This document shows, in pieces, positions 1-12,575 of a DNA stretch of 64,000 bases. The position numbers were made by a program, and so were the translations under genes. Under the pieces are notes generated by a model, which worked only from the letters and a program-made list of their open reading frames with translations, had not been told where the DNA came from and did no database searches. Each line of letters starts with the position of its first letter. The first letter of the stretch is position 1. The DNA is from Apoderus coryli (lineage: Eukaryota; Arthropoda; Insecta; Coleoptera; Attelabidae): NCBI GenBank assembly GCA_911728435.2, contig OU452206.1, positions 11,686,297-11,750,296 of the forward strand, in the 5' to 3' direction.

Positions 1-1692
1 TAGACACCTAACGACTAGATTACAACTAGGTGCTACTGGCATATTTAGTCGCCGTTTGGTAGGTACGTATAAGTAAATTGAAATAAGGAAATAGATACGA
101 TGTCATTAATTTAGTATGTATAGGAATAACATTACAGAGTAGACCAAACAATTTAGTAAAAAAATTACACATTATCGTATGTAGTACCGAGGAAGTTCGG
201 ATCAACAATTCTTTAGAGACAGTAGCATTTCAGCGTGTATGTAGAAAATTACTTACATTTCTTAAATTATCGAAATTTAAATGTAAGAACTATGTGTAGT
301 TAGGTAGATATAAGTGGCATGAGGAAAAATACTTATAATACAAAAATGACTTAACGCCTCGCGTAAGAAATTGGTGGAATATTAGTCAACCACCTGATTT
401 AGTTTTTATACTTCTTTATTTTTAGTTGACTCATATCCCAAGAGTAAAGTAAAAGGCAATGCTTGCAGATGAATTATACATTACGCGATTTGAGTTTGAT
501 ATTTTGTAAAAATAAAATTATTTTGTTATAGTATTTAAATTATAAATGTCTGGTAATCTATATTTAATTAGTTTAATGCTAGAGTTAATGTTTTTCTTAC
601 TGTAAAAGAACAGTTTTGTTGCAAAATATAATTAATATAAGCATCATCGGGGCAAGAATTCTCAAAAAGTTGAAGGTACTATTTAGAATTGTTATTATTT
701 TTTTCTTTCCGGTTTTTCAATTTTAATTGAGTCTATTTATATTTAAATAAACAATTTTTTTTTAATAGAATGAGTATCTCGGTATAAGGCAAAACCGGTA
801 CCCACTTACTTTAAAACCAAACATAAATTTAGTAGGACATTTCCATAAAATTACAAAACTTACTATATGAAAAGTTGTTGTGCTTGTATATTCAATTTAG
901 TTGTGATAAACTTTTGATGCTAATTTTACTAATAAATTTTCAGCCTAGAATATTACGAAAAAAAAACTATATAAATGTCCGATAGGCATAAAATTTTAAT
1001 ATGTCACAGAGGTCATATAACAGTTATTTGTTTTGGATATAGTTGTACAATATTACAAGTTAATGCGTATTATTTTAATTTTTTTGTGAATATTAAGTAA
1101 TGTACAGTTTAAAAATAAAATTATGTTTTAATATTAAAAATATGATTTTTATTTAAGGTTTTCTGAGGCCGGGGAATTTTATTGAATTACAATATACAAA
1201 ACTATTCGAGTACCAACATTTTTTGAGCATCTATTATGGTATACCCAAAGATTAGTACCCCAAATATTTGCCCTAGAGAACGAGGGGAATGATGGTGATC
1301 TACAAAATACTCCACTGTCGTAATTTATATTATTTTATTAAAAGCAACATCCAGAGATTATAGTAGGTACAGTAGTATAGTCCATTTACTTAATAATTAA
1401 GGATTTTATATTCTTTTTAGAATTGTCTTAATTATTCGATTGCATTGTCTTACATATGGCGATACATGACAAAACTTGCATAGTAGATAGTTCTAGCATG
1501 GCTTCTATTCTTGCGGTTGTTTATTTCAAGATTTATCAAACTTCCTTCGCATTATTCAGTGCTGAAATGTGTGCCAAACATTTACGGTAGCAGTATTAAT
1601 AAAATAAATAAATAAATCTTCCAAGTCGTTATATTTTCTAACGATTGTATACATTAACTAACACGTTTTACCATTAGACCAAAACAATTATG

Positions 1693-1736
1693 TCTCGACA
1701 CGCGTTTCGCCAAATCTGTTTTAACTTCCTCAGGAG
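1693..1736 (-). repeat. Degenerate hammerhead-like motif, Penelope-type
   Basis: Read on the minus strand, CTGAGGA (1733-1727) is followed after 18 bases by GAAA (1708-1705), then C, a four-base loop and GTC. The order CTGANGA, variable stem, GAAA, tiny helix III and NUH cleavage triplet is that of the minimal hammerheads of Penelope-like elements. The core has G where the canonical sequence has U (CUGAUGA), and stem II pairs poorly, so this copy is probably inactive. It could be a chance match, but similar motifs recur in the window. Confidence 0.4.
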
Positions 1737-4039
1737 AGAATGAAAATAGTTTGACTATAAGTATTGCTCGCTTTTGGAGAGAATCCGTATGATTTGCATC
1801 AAAAAGCAAATTAGTGTTCGCACTTTATATAAATTTCCTTATACAATACAATAACTTGGATTTGTATTTAACACTAAATAACCTGCACTGCGACATTAAT
1901 AAATACACACGAATAATTTATGTAAATTAGCATAGGAAAGTATGTAGAATGAATTAACCTCGGAACTGGGTTCAACATGTCTCCAACTTGGATTCCATGA
2001 ATTTTACATAATAAAATGTCATTTCACACAACGTATGGTAAAACATTTCCCGTATAACTGTAACTATGTGTTTAAATTATACCATGAACTTATTGATTGA
2101 GATTAGTTCCAAAAATTGTAACCTTTAGCTATATATATATATATCAGTTAACGCAGTGGCAGATTTATACAGGGTGATTGGTAAGTCGAGGCGAAAAAAG
2201 AAAACCGATATCAAGTTAGTTATACTGAATAAAGAAATAATCGTTTTATTATTATTCCGAAGAAGAACTTTAAATGAATTATTATTTTTAGGATTAGTTT
2301 TAAAATTAAACTGTATTTTTTTATAAAAAATAAAACCCAGACGCATTTTTATATGGTGGTTAATACAAAAATAAAACTTAAACAATTTTTGATTTTTAAA
2401 AAAAATTATAATGAAAAGCACTGTAGTCTTCTAGACTTTTCAGATGTCGAGGGGAGATCCGTTGCATACAAATTATGTGATTTAGTGATTTACTAGAAAG
2501 ACTATGCAGTTAGCTTCACGAGCCGTGCAGAGCGACATCTATTTGGCGATACATTTACGTGTCAGCATAGAGAAAAGGTTCTAGTTTAGACCATAGAATA
2601 ATAACTATAGATAAGAAGGGTCAGTAGACGCTAAAAACGGCATCGACTCGTCGCAATCCCAGCCACATTTCTGGCCCGCTACTATATATACTATAAGATA
2701 CTATACTATAAGTATAGTAGCGGCGAATTGCTTTGAAGACAGAGAGATAAAACATTCCGACACAAAGTGAAGTAACTGTATATTAAACAGTGGTTTAGAC
2801 TTCTAAATTACACAACAAATCATAAAATGAATTTATATTGGGTATTAAGAATTGATTAATAAGATTTTTCTATATTTTTTCATAAACTCATAAACAAAAG
2901 TTAAATTCTAAGACCTTTTAACAAACATTTCAATAAACTAGCTCCTAACGTATAAATTACTTTGAATCTAATTATTATATTAATTTCAACTACGATCGTT
3001 TTAGGTATTATATACGATCTAATTTATATTCAATAGTTGTAGGTATTCATTCGTTTGGGTTGAGTGAAATAAATTATTTAAAAAATGTAGGTACTGCTAC
3101 TGAACAGTTAGTACTATGATTAAGTAATACTGTTAGATTGTCGAAATACTTTAATGTAATGGTATTATTGTCCCCATAGTAACAACTAGAACCTAATTTT
3201 CAGGCCACGGTCAATGTATCTCAAATTCATGAAATAAACCGTTATAATATTATAGATTGAGATACGAATCATATGATTTATTGGATTTTACTTCAGTTTT
3301 TCAGTAACCAGCCTATTTTCATGATTAACATTACCTGTTGACCAGCGAACTTACAAACAAGCCAGTCAGTTAGTGTCATAGTGATGATGGGTCGAAAAAT
3401 ATTAAGAAATATTTCACTCACCAAATTATTTACAGAGTTTATTTTAAAATATTTGTTTTTCTACTGACATTTGCTGGATTTTTCTAAACTTTACTAATTT
3501 TACTTTAAGGCCGGATTGTCTCTCCAACTTGGTAAATCATAAATTTATATCAGAATAGAGTTGAATCAATACACCCATTTAATTTAACAATTTTCTAATT
3601 AGGGTGACCTTCGTTCTTTATCTACTGTTTCTATGCCAAGCCCTTAAAATTAGAGATATGTGCATACATTAAAATGTTCGGATATAGTTTATTGTTTCGC
3701 AATTTATATAATTTGTGTGTACACACGCATTACATAAGCTAATATAATATGTAGATTTAGATTATACTCCGCAGGATATTTTTATTAATGTTACTGTTGA
3801 ATAATAAATCAGTAAATGTAGAGACTACATAGAGGGTTGGGTTGAGTTGGTTTGAAAAACGTTCCGCGTATTACGTGATTTTTATCCTCGCACACTATTC
3901 TGTCTAGTCGACTATTCTACTCCATCCAGCTTTCGTACGCGACTAAAACGCAAGGTCTTCTAAAAACATCGCTGCTGGTGTATACAAGAAAACTTGAAAC
4001 AGATCATTTCGGGCTGTTTTTCGCGTGTTTAATTTTTCG

Positions 4040-4262
4040 AAATCCGAATGACCAAAGAACGATCAACGTCGTGTGTTCGCGATGGTTCAGGAGGAGTTGG
4101 AAGTTCAACCAAATTTCGCCCTAACAAATCATTTTTATCGACGAGATTCATTTTTGGATGAATGGAAAAGTGAAATTGTCGGGTTTGTAGCAATATGAGC
4201 AACAAATGGATCCCAAGAAAGTCACTATTCGTGGAATTTAGTTCGTGTGGTGACTACTTCCC
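4040..4262 (+). pseudogene. Decayed Tc1/mariner-type transposase fragment
   Basis: Conceptual translation across at least two frame changes gives RRVFAMVQEELEVQPNFA, then an FWMNG block, an in-frame stop, and MDPKKVTIRG. The order (arginine-rich helix, LEV-PNF, F-NG, PKKVT) is that of the DDE transposases of the IS630/Tc1/mariner superfamily near the first catalytic aspartate. The fragment is about 220 bases, far short of the roughly 350-codon family length, and has no usable start. It lies in a locally more GC- and CpG-rich stretch (about 3850-4290) than the surrounding intron, which fits an inserted sequence. Terminal repeats were not found. Confidence 0.5.
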
Positions 4263-4448
4263 CGCAATACAATGACATCATCACACGTGTCAATAGATAT
4301 ATTTTTTAAATTAAAAAAAAAAAGAGAATTTTATATTTTATTTACATTTAAAAATAAAACTGAAATAAAAAATTCATAAAATGAAAATGACTTCAATTTT
4401 CAATTTCTAAAACTTGTACCCCTCACCTATACCTTATACACTGTATCC

Positions 4449-5520
4449 AAGATAAGAATGGGGATGTCGGTTAAATTAGAGAAATGTTGTACAATTTAAC
4501 CACCTTTTAAATCGTGTTCTCAAAATTAAACTAACTTTAGCCGTTTTTGAAAAGACGATTTTTTGCAATTTTAGTTTTTATTTATTTTTGATTTTATTTT
4601 TACAGATATAAAAAAATTAAAAGCACTTTCTCATTGTTACTTTTTTACGAGAAAAAGATAGCGTTAACAAATTTTCACTACGGCGACGTTTCGTTTTTGA
4701 AAAACCATCATCAACTTTATTTTTTTCAATACGGCCCTGGAATTTTTTAATATTAAATTTAAAGCCATTTTCGATTCAAAAATAGGTGGTATATCACATG
4801 TAATGGTTTAAACAAGTTTTCAGGATTTTTAGCTGTTATTTAAAATTATTCAAGAAAAATCGCCATAGTTTGGCACTTAACTGACTGAATGCAGAGTAGT
4901 AGGTTTTCAAAAATATTCTTTCGTCGTTACTCACAATAATTATTATACTATTAATGTTTTACGCAAAATAACTGCCAAACTCTGCCGATTTTTCTTGAAT
5001 AATTTTAAATAACAGTAAAAAACATATATTATTTGATATTATGTTCTTGAAATAAAAGTCAACCTCCACGAAACAACCTTTTATTTCAAGAACAACATCA
5101 TTCTACTCCACATCAATATGGTTGCTAGTTCTTTAAAAACGTATTTTTGAATTGAAAATGGCTTTAAATTTAACAATAAAAAAAATCCTGAGCCGTATTT
5201 AAAAAAAACAAGTTGATGATGGTTTTTGAAAAACGAAATGTCCTAGTGAAAATTTGTAAACGCTATCGTATTCTCCTCAAAAAGTAACAAAGAGCAAGTG
5301 GATTTCATTTTTTTATATGTGTAAAATTAATGTCAGAAATAAATAAACACTAAAATTGCAAAAAAATCGTTTTTTCAAAATTTCTCGAAAACGGCTAAAA
5401 TTAGTTTACTTTTGAAAAAACCATTTAAAAGGTGTTTAAATTGTACAACTTTTCTCTAATTTAACCGACATAATAACTCCTATCGTTTCCAAGATTCCAA
5501 TGCTATCCCATTCTTATCTA
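4449..5520. mobile_element. Foldback (long inverted repeat) element, copy 1
   Basis: The left arm (from AGATAAGAATGG at 4449) and the right arm (ending in TTCTTATCT at 5519) are imperfect reverse complements for nearly their whole length. Matching blocks include GTCGGTTAAATTAGAG with TCTAATTTAACCGAC, AAAGCCATTTTC with GAAAATGGCTTTA, and a central AAGAAAAATCGCC/GGCGATTTTTCTT-like pair near 4853 and 4985. No coding sequence is visible inside. A related element lies at 22344-23280, so this is a dispersed family, probably non-autonomous DNA elements. The left end lacks about 35 bases present at the right end. Confidence 0.8.
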
Positions 5521-6000
5521 AAATAACATAAATTGTAAGTACAATAAAGAAACTAAAACAAAATTACCATGCGATAATACTTAATTGATCAATAAGAATT
5601 CATGCATAATGAAAACAAATCAAAAACCATGCCACCGTATTACCACTATATGACATATTAAGTATCTATCTGTTATTAATATTTAAGAAACAAAGCAACG
5701 AAATCAAGTTGTAATAACGATATTGTTTTGTATTTATTCTATTCTACGTATTCTATTCTACGTATTTATTAATTGGGTTACGTGTTTATGTACCTGTTAC
5801 TTTGTTTATTAGAATACAAACTCTTGTGATGACTTTCACGACTTTCCCTCTTTTATAACTTTCACAACTGTTATAAGGTATTACAATACAAGACATTAGA
5901 ATTTTGTTTGTGGTCATGTTTATGTTACGAGGATAATTTGTAAAATATTTCTGTTTGGATATGATAAATTAGTTTTATTTAAATTAATTACGAAGTGACA

Positions 6001-6058
6001 TACAGGATGATTTACGGAAAACGAGACTGGACCATTTGTAAAGCTCTGACACCCTGTA
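6001..6058. repeat. Short ACAGGATG...ACACCCTGT inverted-end element
   Basis: A 58-base unit begins ACAGGATG and ends ACACCCTGT, followed by ATATAT. Its ends are near reverse complements, as in the other members of the ACAGGGTG/CACCCTGT family in this window. No open frame. Probably a remnant or an end-to-end fusion of a larger transposable element. Confidence 0.5.
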
Positions 6059-9000
6059 TATATTGTCAATTTGGATCCGCTAATCATTTTTTATTACTCT
6101 CTCCTATATCTCTAACTAATTTTGAAAAAATAATTTAATGTGATGAATTAAATATGAGTAGGTATCTGAAGAAAATCTGTAACTTCTTATTTATAATAAA
6201 AATAGAATCTTTAAAAGTAGTTACTACAAGCGTAAAAAAATAGGAGACAGTAAACACTCTGAAATCTACTGGAAAAATTGTCTATCTCACTCAACCTCGG
6301 TCGCCACTCTTTCTTGGAGGCAGTTTGTGTCTCGATTGGTTCTGTTGTCTTTCTATTGCATGAGATTAAATAGTTTTTACTAAAATAAATAATAATGCTT
6401 CATTTTTAATTAATCTTTCTTTCGTAAAAATTCTTTATAAATGTAACTTTTTTTGTTTTGTTCTCACATTGTATAAAATCCTTGTAACATCTGTATAATG
6501 GCAGCATTTCTGTATAAAAAGTAACACTCCATAATATGGAAAAATCAGGCAATTTACAAGATTTAACCTCATTTTGTAATTTAGTGAAATTTCTTCAACA
6601 AATATCACTTTTTATTATTATATTTTTCGCATATTGTTCCATATTAAACCATATTGTCTTAACGGTGTTTGCATTATAACAACTGTTATTTATTTAAGAA
6701 TTTCATCAGTTATGTAAATATTGGAATGGACGTGGTAAAAATATAATAATAGTGAGATTTTTAAATGGCTATAATATATATGATAAATATTTTACAGGTA
6801 TAATTTCTACCACACCTACGCAAATTAATATACGGGGACAAGTAAAAATAAATAGGTTCACAAATAAATGAAAATGTGTTCATTCTAATCATCAAACTTC
6901 ACTAAAAAATCATCAATAAATGTTTTTATGTAACTAATAGGCTATATATCAAATGCTAAGGAAAAGAAAAAAATATCTGATATTAATATTTTAACAAAAT
7001 TAACTGAATAAAAATGTTTGAAGGACTGACTGTTCATCATGGGTAAAATAATACGAAATATTCGGATTTTCTATGAGAATGACTTTATTTTTTTTTGTGA
7101 AGAAAATACTACTTTTTAGGCCGATTTAATAAACTTAGAAACTGTGTCATTATACTGGAGATATAAAATTGGTAGTTGATTGTTTTATCGCACAGTCCAG
7201 TCGCGACTTAGTTTTCTTTTACTGAGGCATAATAATTGTTGTGAGTAATGGACTAAACCGCGCTTAGTTTGATATTTAAAAAAAAACCAACCGGCCGATT
7301 ACGGGAGTTGTCAAGAACTGAAAAAATTTATTATAATAATTCTTTATTTACCTGTGTTTACCAGAAGATTTGTTATTTCTTCATATATCGGTTTTAGTTT
7401 CATTAATAACTCGCGATCACACCAGAATAAAATTTAGTTTTGCCTCACATAAAGCCAAAAACCCAAAAACCACAGTAAATCAATAACCACCATGCATATA
7501 TCACAAATCGAAGTTCTGCGTGGGTCGGCGGCTATGGTATGGTCATGAGTTCTAAGGGAAGTAACTCCAGACCTCAATTTATCGACGGATGTTCAATCAA
7601 GTTCAGCAACGTTATCTCGTTTAGAGGATTATAGAATAGTTCTCTTCTCGCATGTTACTGTTCTTTAACAGGATGGTGGACAATATTGGGACCGGTTTCA
7701 CCTTTGCTAATTTCGTTTGAAGTCTGACATTTGGATAAAATACATCAGTTCATAGTTGCAAAATTTATAATGAAACCTTCCATAAGCCATTCACTATATT
7801 TACTACAGACTCAAAACCGTATCCATATAATTTACAATCGTACAATAATTGTTTATTAAACAAATATGTAACATTTCTCGCAAATTTCATTGACTTATAA
7901 ATATTATCACAAGGAACAAAACGTAAATATTTATATGACACAAAAGTCTAGATTGTTGAGTTTATAATATTTGGTATTATTTTTCACATTGTACTATAGA
8001 GATAATAAGTATTATTTTGACTTAGAAACGAAATTACTGCGAATATATTCAAAATGACTGAAGCCAACTTACAATAATAAAAAACAGATAACCTATAACC
8101 TATATTATTTATACTTCTACAAAGAAGCAACAAAAGTTATGCGTGAAAGCAGCTGTGGAACTGTAGCCAAAATACAATTATTGAACACTTTGTACTCTGG
8201 AAAAGAGCTGTGAATATGTTGATACGGTTCTAATCATGCTATTAAAGTCTTCTCTCAGAATCTCTCGAAAGCTTTTCTTTATGTTTATTGTTAATAATTT
8301 TTTGGTAGAAAATTTATAGTTTATATAGAAGATTTTGTGTTTGTGAAACAAGTTTATTTAATGTATCAATGATACAATTATTTTTGTTAGTTGGTGGATG
8401 GATGTAAAAATCGTCTGATTTTTAGAGTTCGAGAAACTAAAGCTCTTTGGGTTCGAGATATATTTTATAATATTAGAAATAGGTACGAGTATTTTTATTA
8501 ATTGCAAAGATAAACCAATTATATAATTTTCATTTAATTCTAAAGTCAAAGTGCGAAGGCAAAGACCATAACCTTTGAATTGATATCAGACAAATTGTTA
8601 TTACATACTGACACATAAGCTACCTCATACATTACATTATTAAGGTCACATTAAGGTACACAAATACTTACATACACTATAATACGTGTATAAATAAGTA
8701 GGTACTATACACCAATTGTAATTTATTACGTGCGTGTATGTTTATACGATAAATATAAAATAAACTTTACTGTATATTTAGTTTATTATTCTTACATATG
8801 TAGTTACACTAATGACGTCACATTATTGTTTGTTTTCATTTGTTACCTTGAATGCAAATTTCAACGAATTTTGCACAAGCATTTCATCAATTTAAAATAA
8901 GTGTACGTTAACATCGCTATAAGTATTATAGCCTCTTTTTAATTTTGTTAAAGGTCTTTTATGCAGGAGGAGCATCTTCTATTTTTAGATTGACATCTAT

Positions 9001-10114
9001 TATAACCAACCAATTCTTTAAAATAAAGAGCAATGTTGAGAGATTTCTTACAGCCATAATTTTCTACAGAGCACAATAATAATTATTTTAAGTTAACTAA
9101 TATTTATTTAAAGATGCTGCACTAATCATATGTTTTGTTTTGACGAGTAGCCAAAAAATTTGTCACCTCAAATACTCAAAAAGTACGCCCATGCATCTCA
9201 TATATGTAGATCTGGGATACTTTTATTAGAAAAAAATATCCCAGTCAGCTTGGCGACTGCCACCTATTAATTATTATTGTATTTTGACCTTTGTTTTAAT
9301 GAATAACAATTATCGCTATACATGCGCGCCATACTAACGTTATTTTTGTCCTTGAGAAACTGCCTATGCAATTTTCGTAATGACAATGGTTATTTTAGAT
9401 TTAATATATTATAGTACCTATGTGGCTACCGGCAATACTTATTTGTAATAAACCAAGACCTATTTTTGTTTTGCGTGCATTTGAAAAGTTAGGTAGGCTC
9501 AAATTCTAGCAAACAATATATTTTACTACACAATGATGGATAAAATTAGTGATTTCAACCCGGGTACTACTTAATTGTTGTTATTATTCTTCTCATCATC
9601 ATCATCATCTACAAATAAATCATATAATTCTAAACTCTCTAAAGTTGCTGTTAATTTCGTTTGTGACTTCATTTTTGTAACACCTCCTTTAAAAATTGAC
9701 TTCTCCTCCCTCATTTTAGGATTGGAAATTGGAAGTGGCACTTTTCCTCCCTCAAATTAAATAAAGTTAAACTAAAAATGTGTATTCAAGAGTATAACAA
9801 ATTAGAGTTATGTAACTCTTAAATCGCTAAGTTAAACTTAGCAACAATTACGATAAACTAATTGATCTGTATTTGACGCAATAAGCAAAATAAACAGAGA
9901 AATTATTCAATAATTTAAAAAAAAAGAAAAATGAAAATCAAAACAACAAAAGTTACATAAACAAATATCTAGATATCATCAACTTGTAACTATTTAATTT
10001 TCGTTAAGCTCCAGAAGCTACTTATTTAATATTCTTTTTTTTTTTTTTATTTGGTTTCGTTCGTGTGCAAAATTCTACTTCAAACCTGTACAAATAATTT
10101 ATTTTCTATTGCAG

Positions 10115-10293
10115 GCACCAGTTAATGTAAAAAAGAAGCTGGAGGAAGTCCGTCTGTTGGAGTCGCGCAAATCAGCTAGACTTGCCGATCAGGATACTGA
10201 TTTTGCTCGTCTAGCTGACATGGCTAGCGATAGAAGAGGTCAGCGCGTAAATCCGTGCCAGTGCATAGAAGTAACAGCACCCATTTACAACGG
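10115..10293 (+). CDS. Glut4EF: Exon of Glut4EF/ZNF704-family zinc-finger gene (first in window)
   Basis: This internal exon is 59 codons plus two bases. It follows a pyrimidine-rich acceptor ending in TTGCAG and precedes the donor GTAAGT, starting in phase 0 and leaving in phase 2. The peptide begins APVNVKKKLEEVRLLE, continues through SARLADQDTDFARLADMAS, and ends NPCQCIEVTAPIYN. It is basic and helical at first and then carries a CxC pair; I know no catalytic role for it. The frame joins exactly to 21334, giving a glycine codon across the splice. Codon use and GC content stand out from the surrounding intron. I assign the family from the downstream exons (hydrophobic VLMSL motif, Ser/Pro linker, single C2H2 finger); this exon alone would not identify it. 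The family acts in the nucleus as DNA-binding transcription factors. The upstream part of the gene lies outside the window. Confidence 0.82.
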
Positions 10294-11651
10294 GTAAGTG
10301 AATTTTTTATATTCCATAAATGTCTTATTTTGAAGTAAATTCAATAGAAATTGAGTATAAGTTCAATAGTAAAAGTGCACGAAAATTAAAAAAAAAATAG
10401 GCGATGACTTAAGATTTGCCTTTAATTTAAAGAAAAAACACAATCATAATTAAAATATATTCAGTAAAAACTATTTACAATAATTATAGGACGCAAAAAA
10501 ATATTTGTGAAAATCCAAAATATCATTCTTGCAGATCTTGCACCACTCGTTCTTGATCTTACACACTCGGTCTTGTCTTTGGTGTTGCGTTTTTTTGCTG
10601 AGACCAAGAAGAAAACCTCAAACCAATAACAGTCTCATTCAGGACTGTAAGGTTTGAAGAAAGGAATTATAAACGAGTATAAGAATAGAGGATCTTGTTA
10701 CAAAATGTTCCAATTACAAAAAAAAAAAAATTCTGGAGCCTTCTTTCTAATATTAGATATTTTTTTGGAACTGAGTTTTGAAATGATTGAATTTGAATTG
10801 AATTCAAGTACAATTTTTAAAATATAATTAATATCTAATAATTATATTTTAAATAATGTAGCTGTAGAAGACAAATATTGCCGACACGTTGTGCCCATGA
10901 CTTGAAATAAAACATTATTTCATTTAGATTTCAATCAGTTTGGTTGGGATTGATACCATAATATTAAGAATACACTGAATCATATTTTACTTTGGCTATA
11001 ATATGAAAGCTCGGTAAATTCATTAAGATTTATTTATGCAGGTGGCTAGATAGCCATGTTCCTGTTTCGTTAATAACAACAATAAGTAATATATTCATGT
11101 ATATACTATGAACTATTATTACCATTGTAATAATATATCTGTATGTAATATGTACCATATAACAATATGCCAGAATACAATAAACCTAAATTAACATTTG
11201 CAATAAAGCATATGTGTGTGTAAAGTATCAGGCGTGTTTAATTTAGTAATTTTATTCAATAAGCGTAAGTAGGAAGCGTAAAAGGTTAACTTGTCGTACA
11301 TTTACGTTACGGTATTTTTGGTATTTTACCTTTTATTTTTTACTCCTTTCTTCTCGTTGAATAACAACCGCTCTCATTTATTTTAGATTGTTCGTATACT
11401 CTATAATACCAATTACATGTGGATTTTCTGCTTCAGTAAACGAAAAATTGTTATATAGCTTCGAGTACATAATATTACGCTGCCTACTAAGCTATAAAAT
11501 TAGTATTTAATTAAAATATTTTACTTTCACGCACAGGGAAAGTATTGTGAACGCACTAAAAAAAAATTGAGATAAAGACGAATATAAACCTTTTTGAAGT
11601 TCGCTGAGATGATTAACACCATTTCCAGATGGATACGAATACGAGTATATA

Positions 11652-11736
11652 CCAAAAGTGGTACCGTGGCCTCATTGATAGAGCCTTCGCTTCGTATGCG
11701 CAAGGTTAGAGGTTCGAATTCCACATTGGTTATACT
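11652..11736 (+). repeat. tRNA-like SINE head (pol III A and B boxes)
   Basis: TGGCCTCATTGATAGAGCC at about 11666 resembles a pol III A box, and GGTTCGAATTCC at about 11711 resembles a B box. Between them CGC-TTCGTAT-GCG forms a plausible anticodon arm with a seven-base loop. The T stem does not pair well and no acceptor stem closes, so this is not a functional tRNA. It is probably the head of a tRNA-derived SINE or a decayed tRNA copy. AT-rich sequence follows, with no clear poly(A) tail. Confidence 0.5.
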
Positions 11737-11934
11737 ATTTTTTCGTCTACTTTTTGAATAAAATAGTTATTTTGTTACGTTAGTTTATTGGAAATAATGC
11801 AAATAATACAATTATAGTAATAATTATGATTATTAAAGTTCTGTTTCGTAAAGCAGGTCATATATTTTGAAAACAGAAAAATTTAGAAAAAAATGCCAGA
11901 TACCAAAATATGCATGCGTTATTGTCTATTTGAC

Positions 11935-12145
11935 AGAGCATTTAACTACGATTATGTTTTGAAAACATTATTCATATTATAGGAAAGTCCTGAAGTTTAA
12001 CTTTAGAAACCCAAATTGACCTACAACAAGTCAAATGCCCACTTTGACTTGTTGTAGGTTAATATGGGTTTTTAAAGTTAAACTTCAGGACTTTCCTACA
12101 ATCTGAATAATGTTTTCAAAACATGATCGTAGTTAAATGCTCTCT
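11935..12145. mobile_element. 211-bp hairpin MITE-like element
   Basis: Two arms of about 104 bases are reverse complements with only a few mismatches, and almost no spacer separates them. The left arm opens with AGAGCATTTAACTACGAT and the right arm closes with ATCGTAGTTAAATGCTCTC. The centre is CTACAACAAGTCAAA / TTTGACTTGTTGTAG. It has no coding capacity. Such a near-perfect palindrome is typical of a foldback MITE. Target-site duplications are not clear. Confidence 0.85.
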
Positions 12146-12379
12146 CATGAAATTTCGGTTTTCTAATTTACATGCTGATTTTTGCAGAACAACTTTCTCG
12201 ATATTTATACTGCGGAAGATAATGTTTTATCATAATATTTACTAGAAATAAAATGAACAATTATTTAAATAAATAAAAAATAGGTTAAAATGAATAAAAA
12301 AAATGGTAGCAAGCTATAATATTCGCCTTCAAAAATTAATACCCTAATCAAATTTTATACAATACTGCATTATTTTTTC

Positions 12380-12438
12380 TTTGAAAGGGTCCTTACGACC
12401 TAAGTTTCACTGCAGCCTCATGGGCTTATTGTGAAAAG
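12380..12438 (+). repeat. Approximately 60-bp repeat shared with 52785-52848
   Basis: The segment runs from AAAGGGTCC to CAGCCTCATGGGCTTATTGTG. It reappears in inverted orientation at 52785-52848 with mostly conserved sequence. It lies just upstream of a non-LTR retrotransposon fragment and may belong to that element or to a SINE; which is not resolved. Confidence 0.6.
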
Positions 12439-12575
12439 TCCCCGTATATTATGCCACCCAATCCAGCAGCCCTGTACCTCCACTAACTTGTGGAGTTCAG
12501 TTATGTGTTGGGTGTCAATATCTGCTGGCGCAATCAGCGCATGCCCAAAAGTAGCCTTTAACTAGTATATATAGT

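Larger units (their letters stand above)
1..10114 (+). other. Intron upstream of the first visible exon
   Basis: This is intron sequence of the + strand zinc-finger gene; it ends in a good acceptor (pyrimidine-rich CTATTGCAG at 10106-10114). Recognisable contents are a degenerate hammerhead-like motif near 1.7 kb, an ACAGGGTG end at 2169, a Tc1/mariner remnant near 4.1 kb, a foldback element at 4449-5520, a tandem 14-15-mer at about 5735-5765, a short ACAGGATG...ACACCCTGT element at 6001-6058 and a five-unit CAT microsatellite near 9595. I see nothing specific at 1-1690, 2200-3850, 5770-6000 or 6060-10100: AT-rich sequence with short spurious open frames. Confidence 0.7.

Noticed and set aside
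2125..2421. 98-codon minus-strand frame
   Set aside because: Low-complexity Phe/Ile/Asn/Lys composition next to an ACAGGGTG end; no domain seen.
11640..11740. Functional tRNA gene
   Set aside because: The T stem and acceptor stem do not pair; only pol III box similarity remains.
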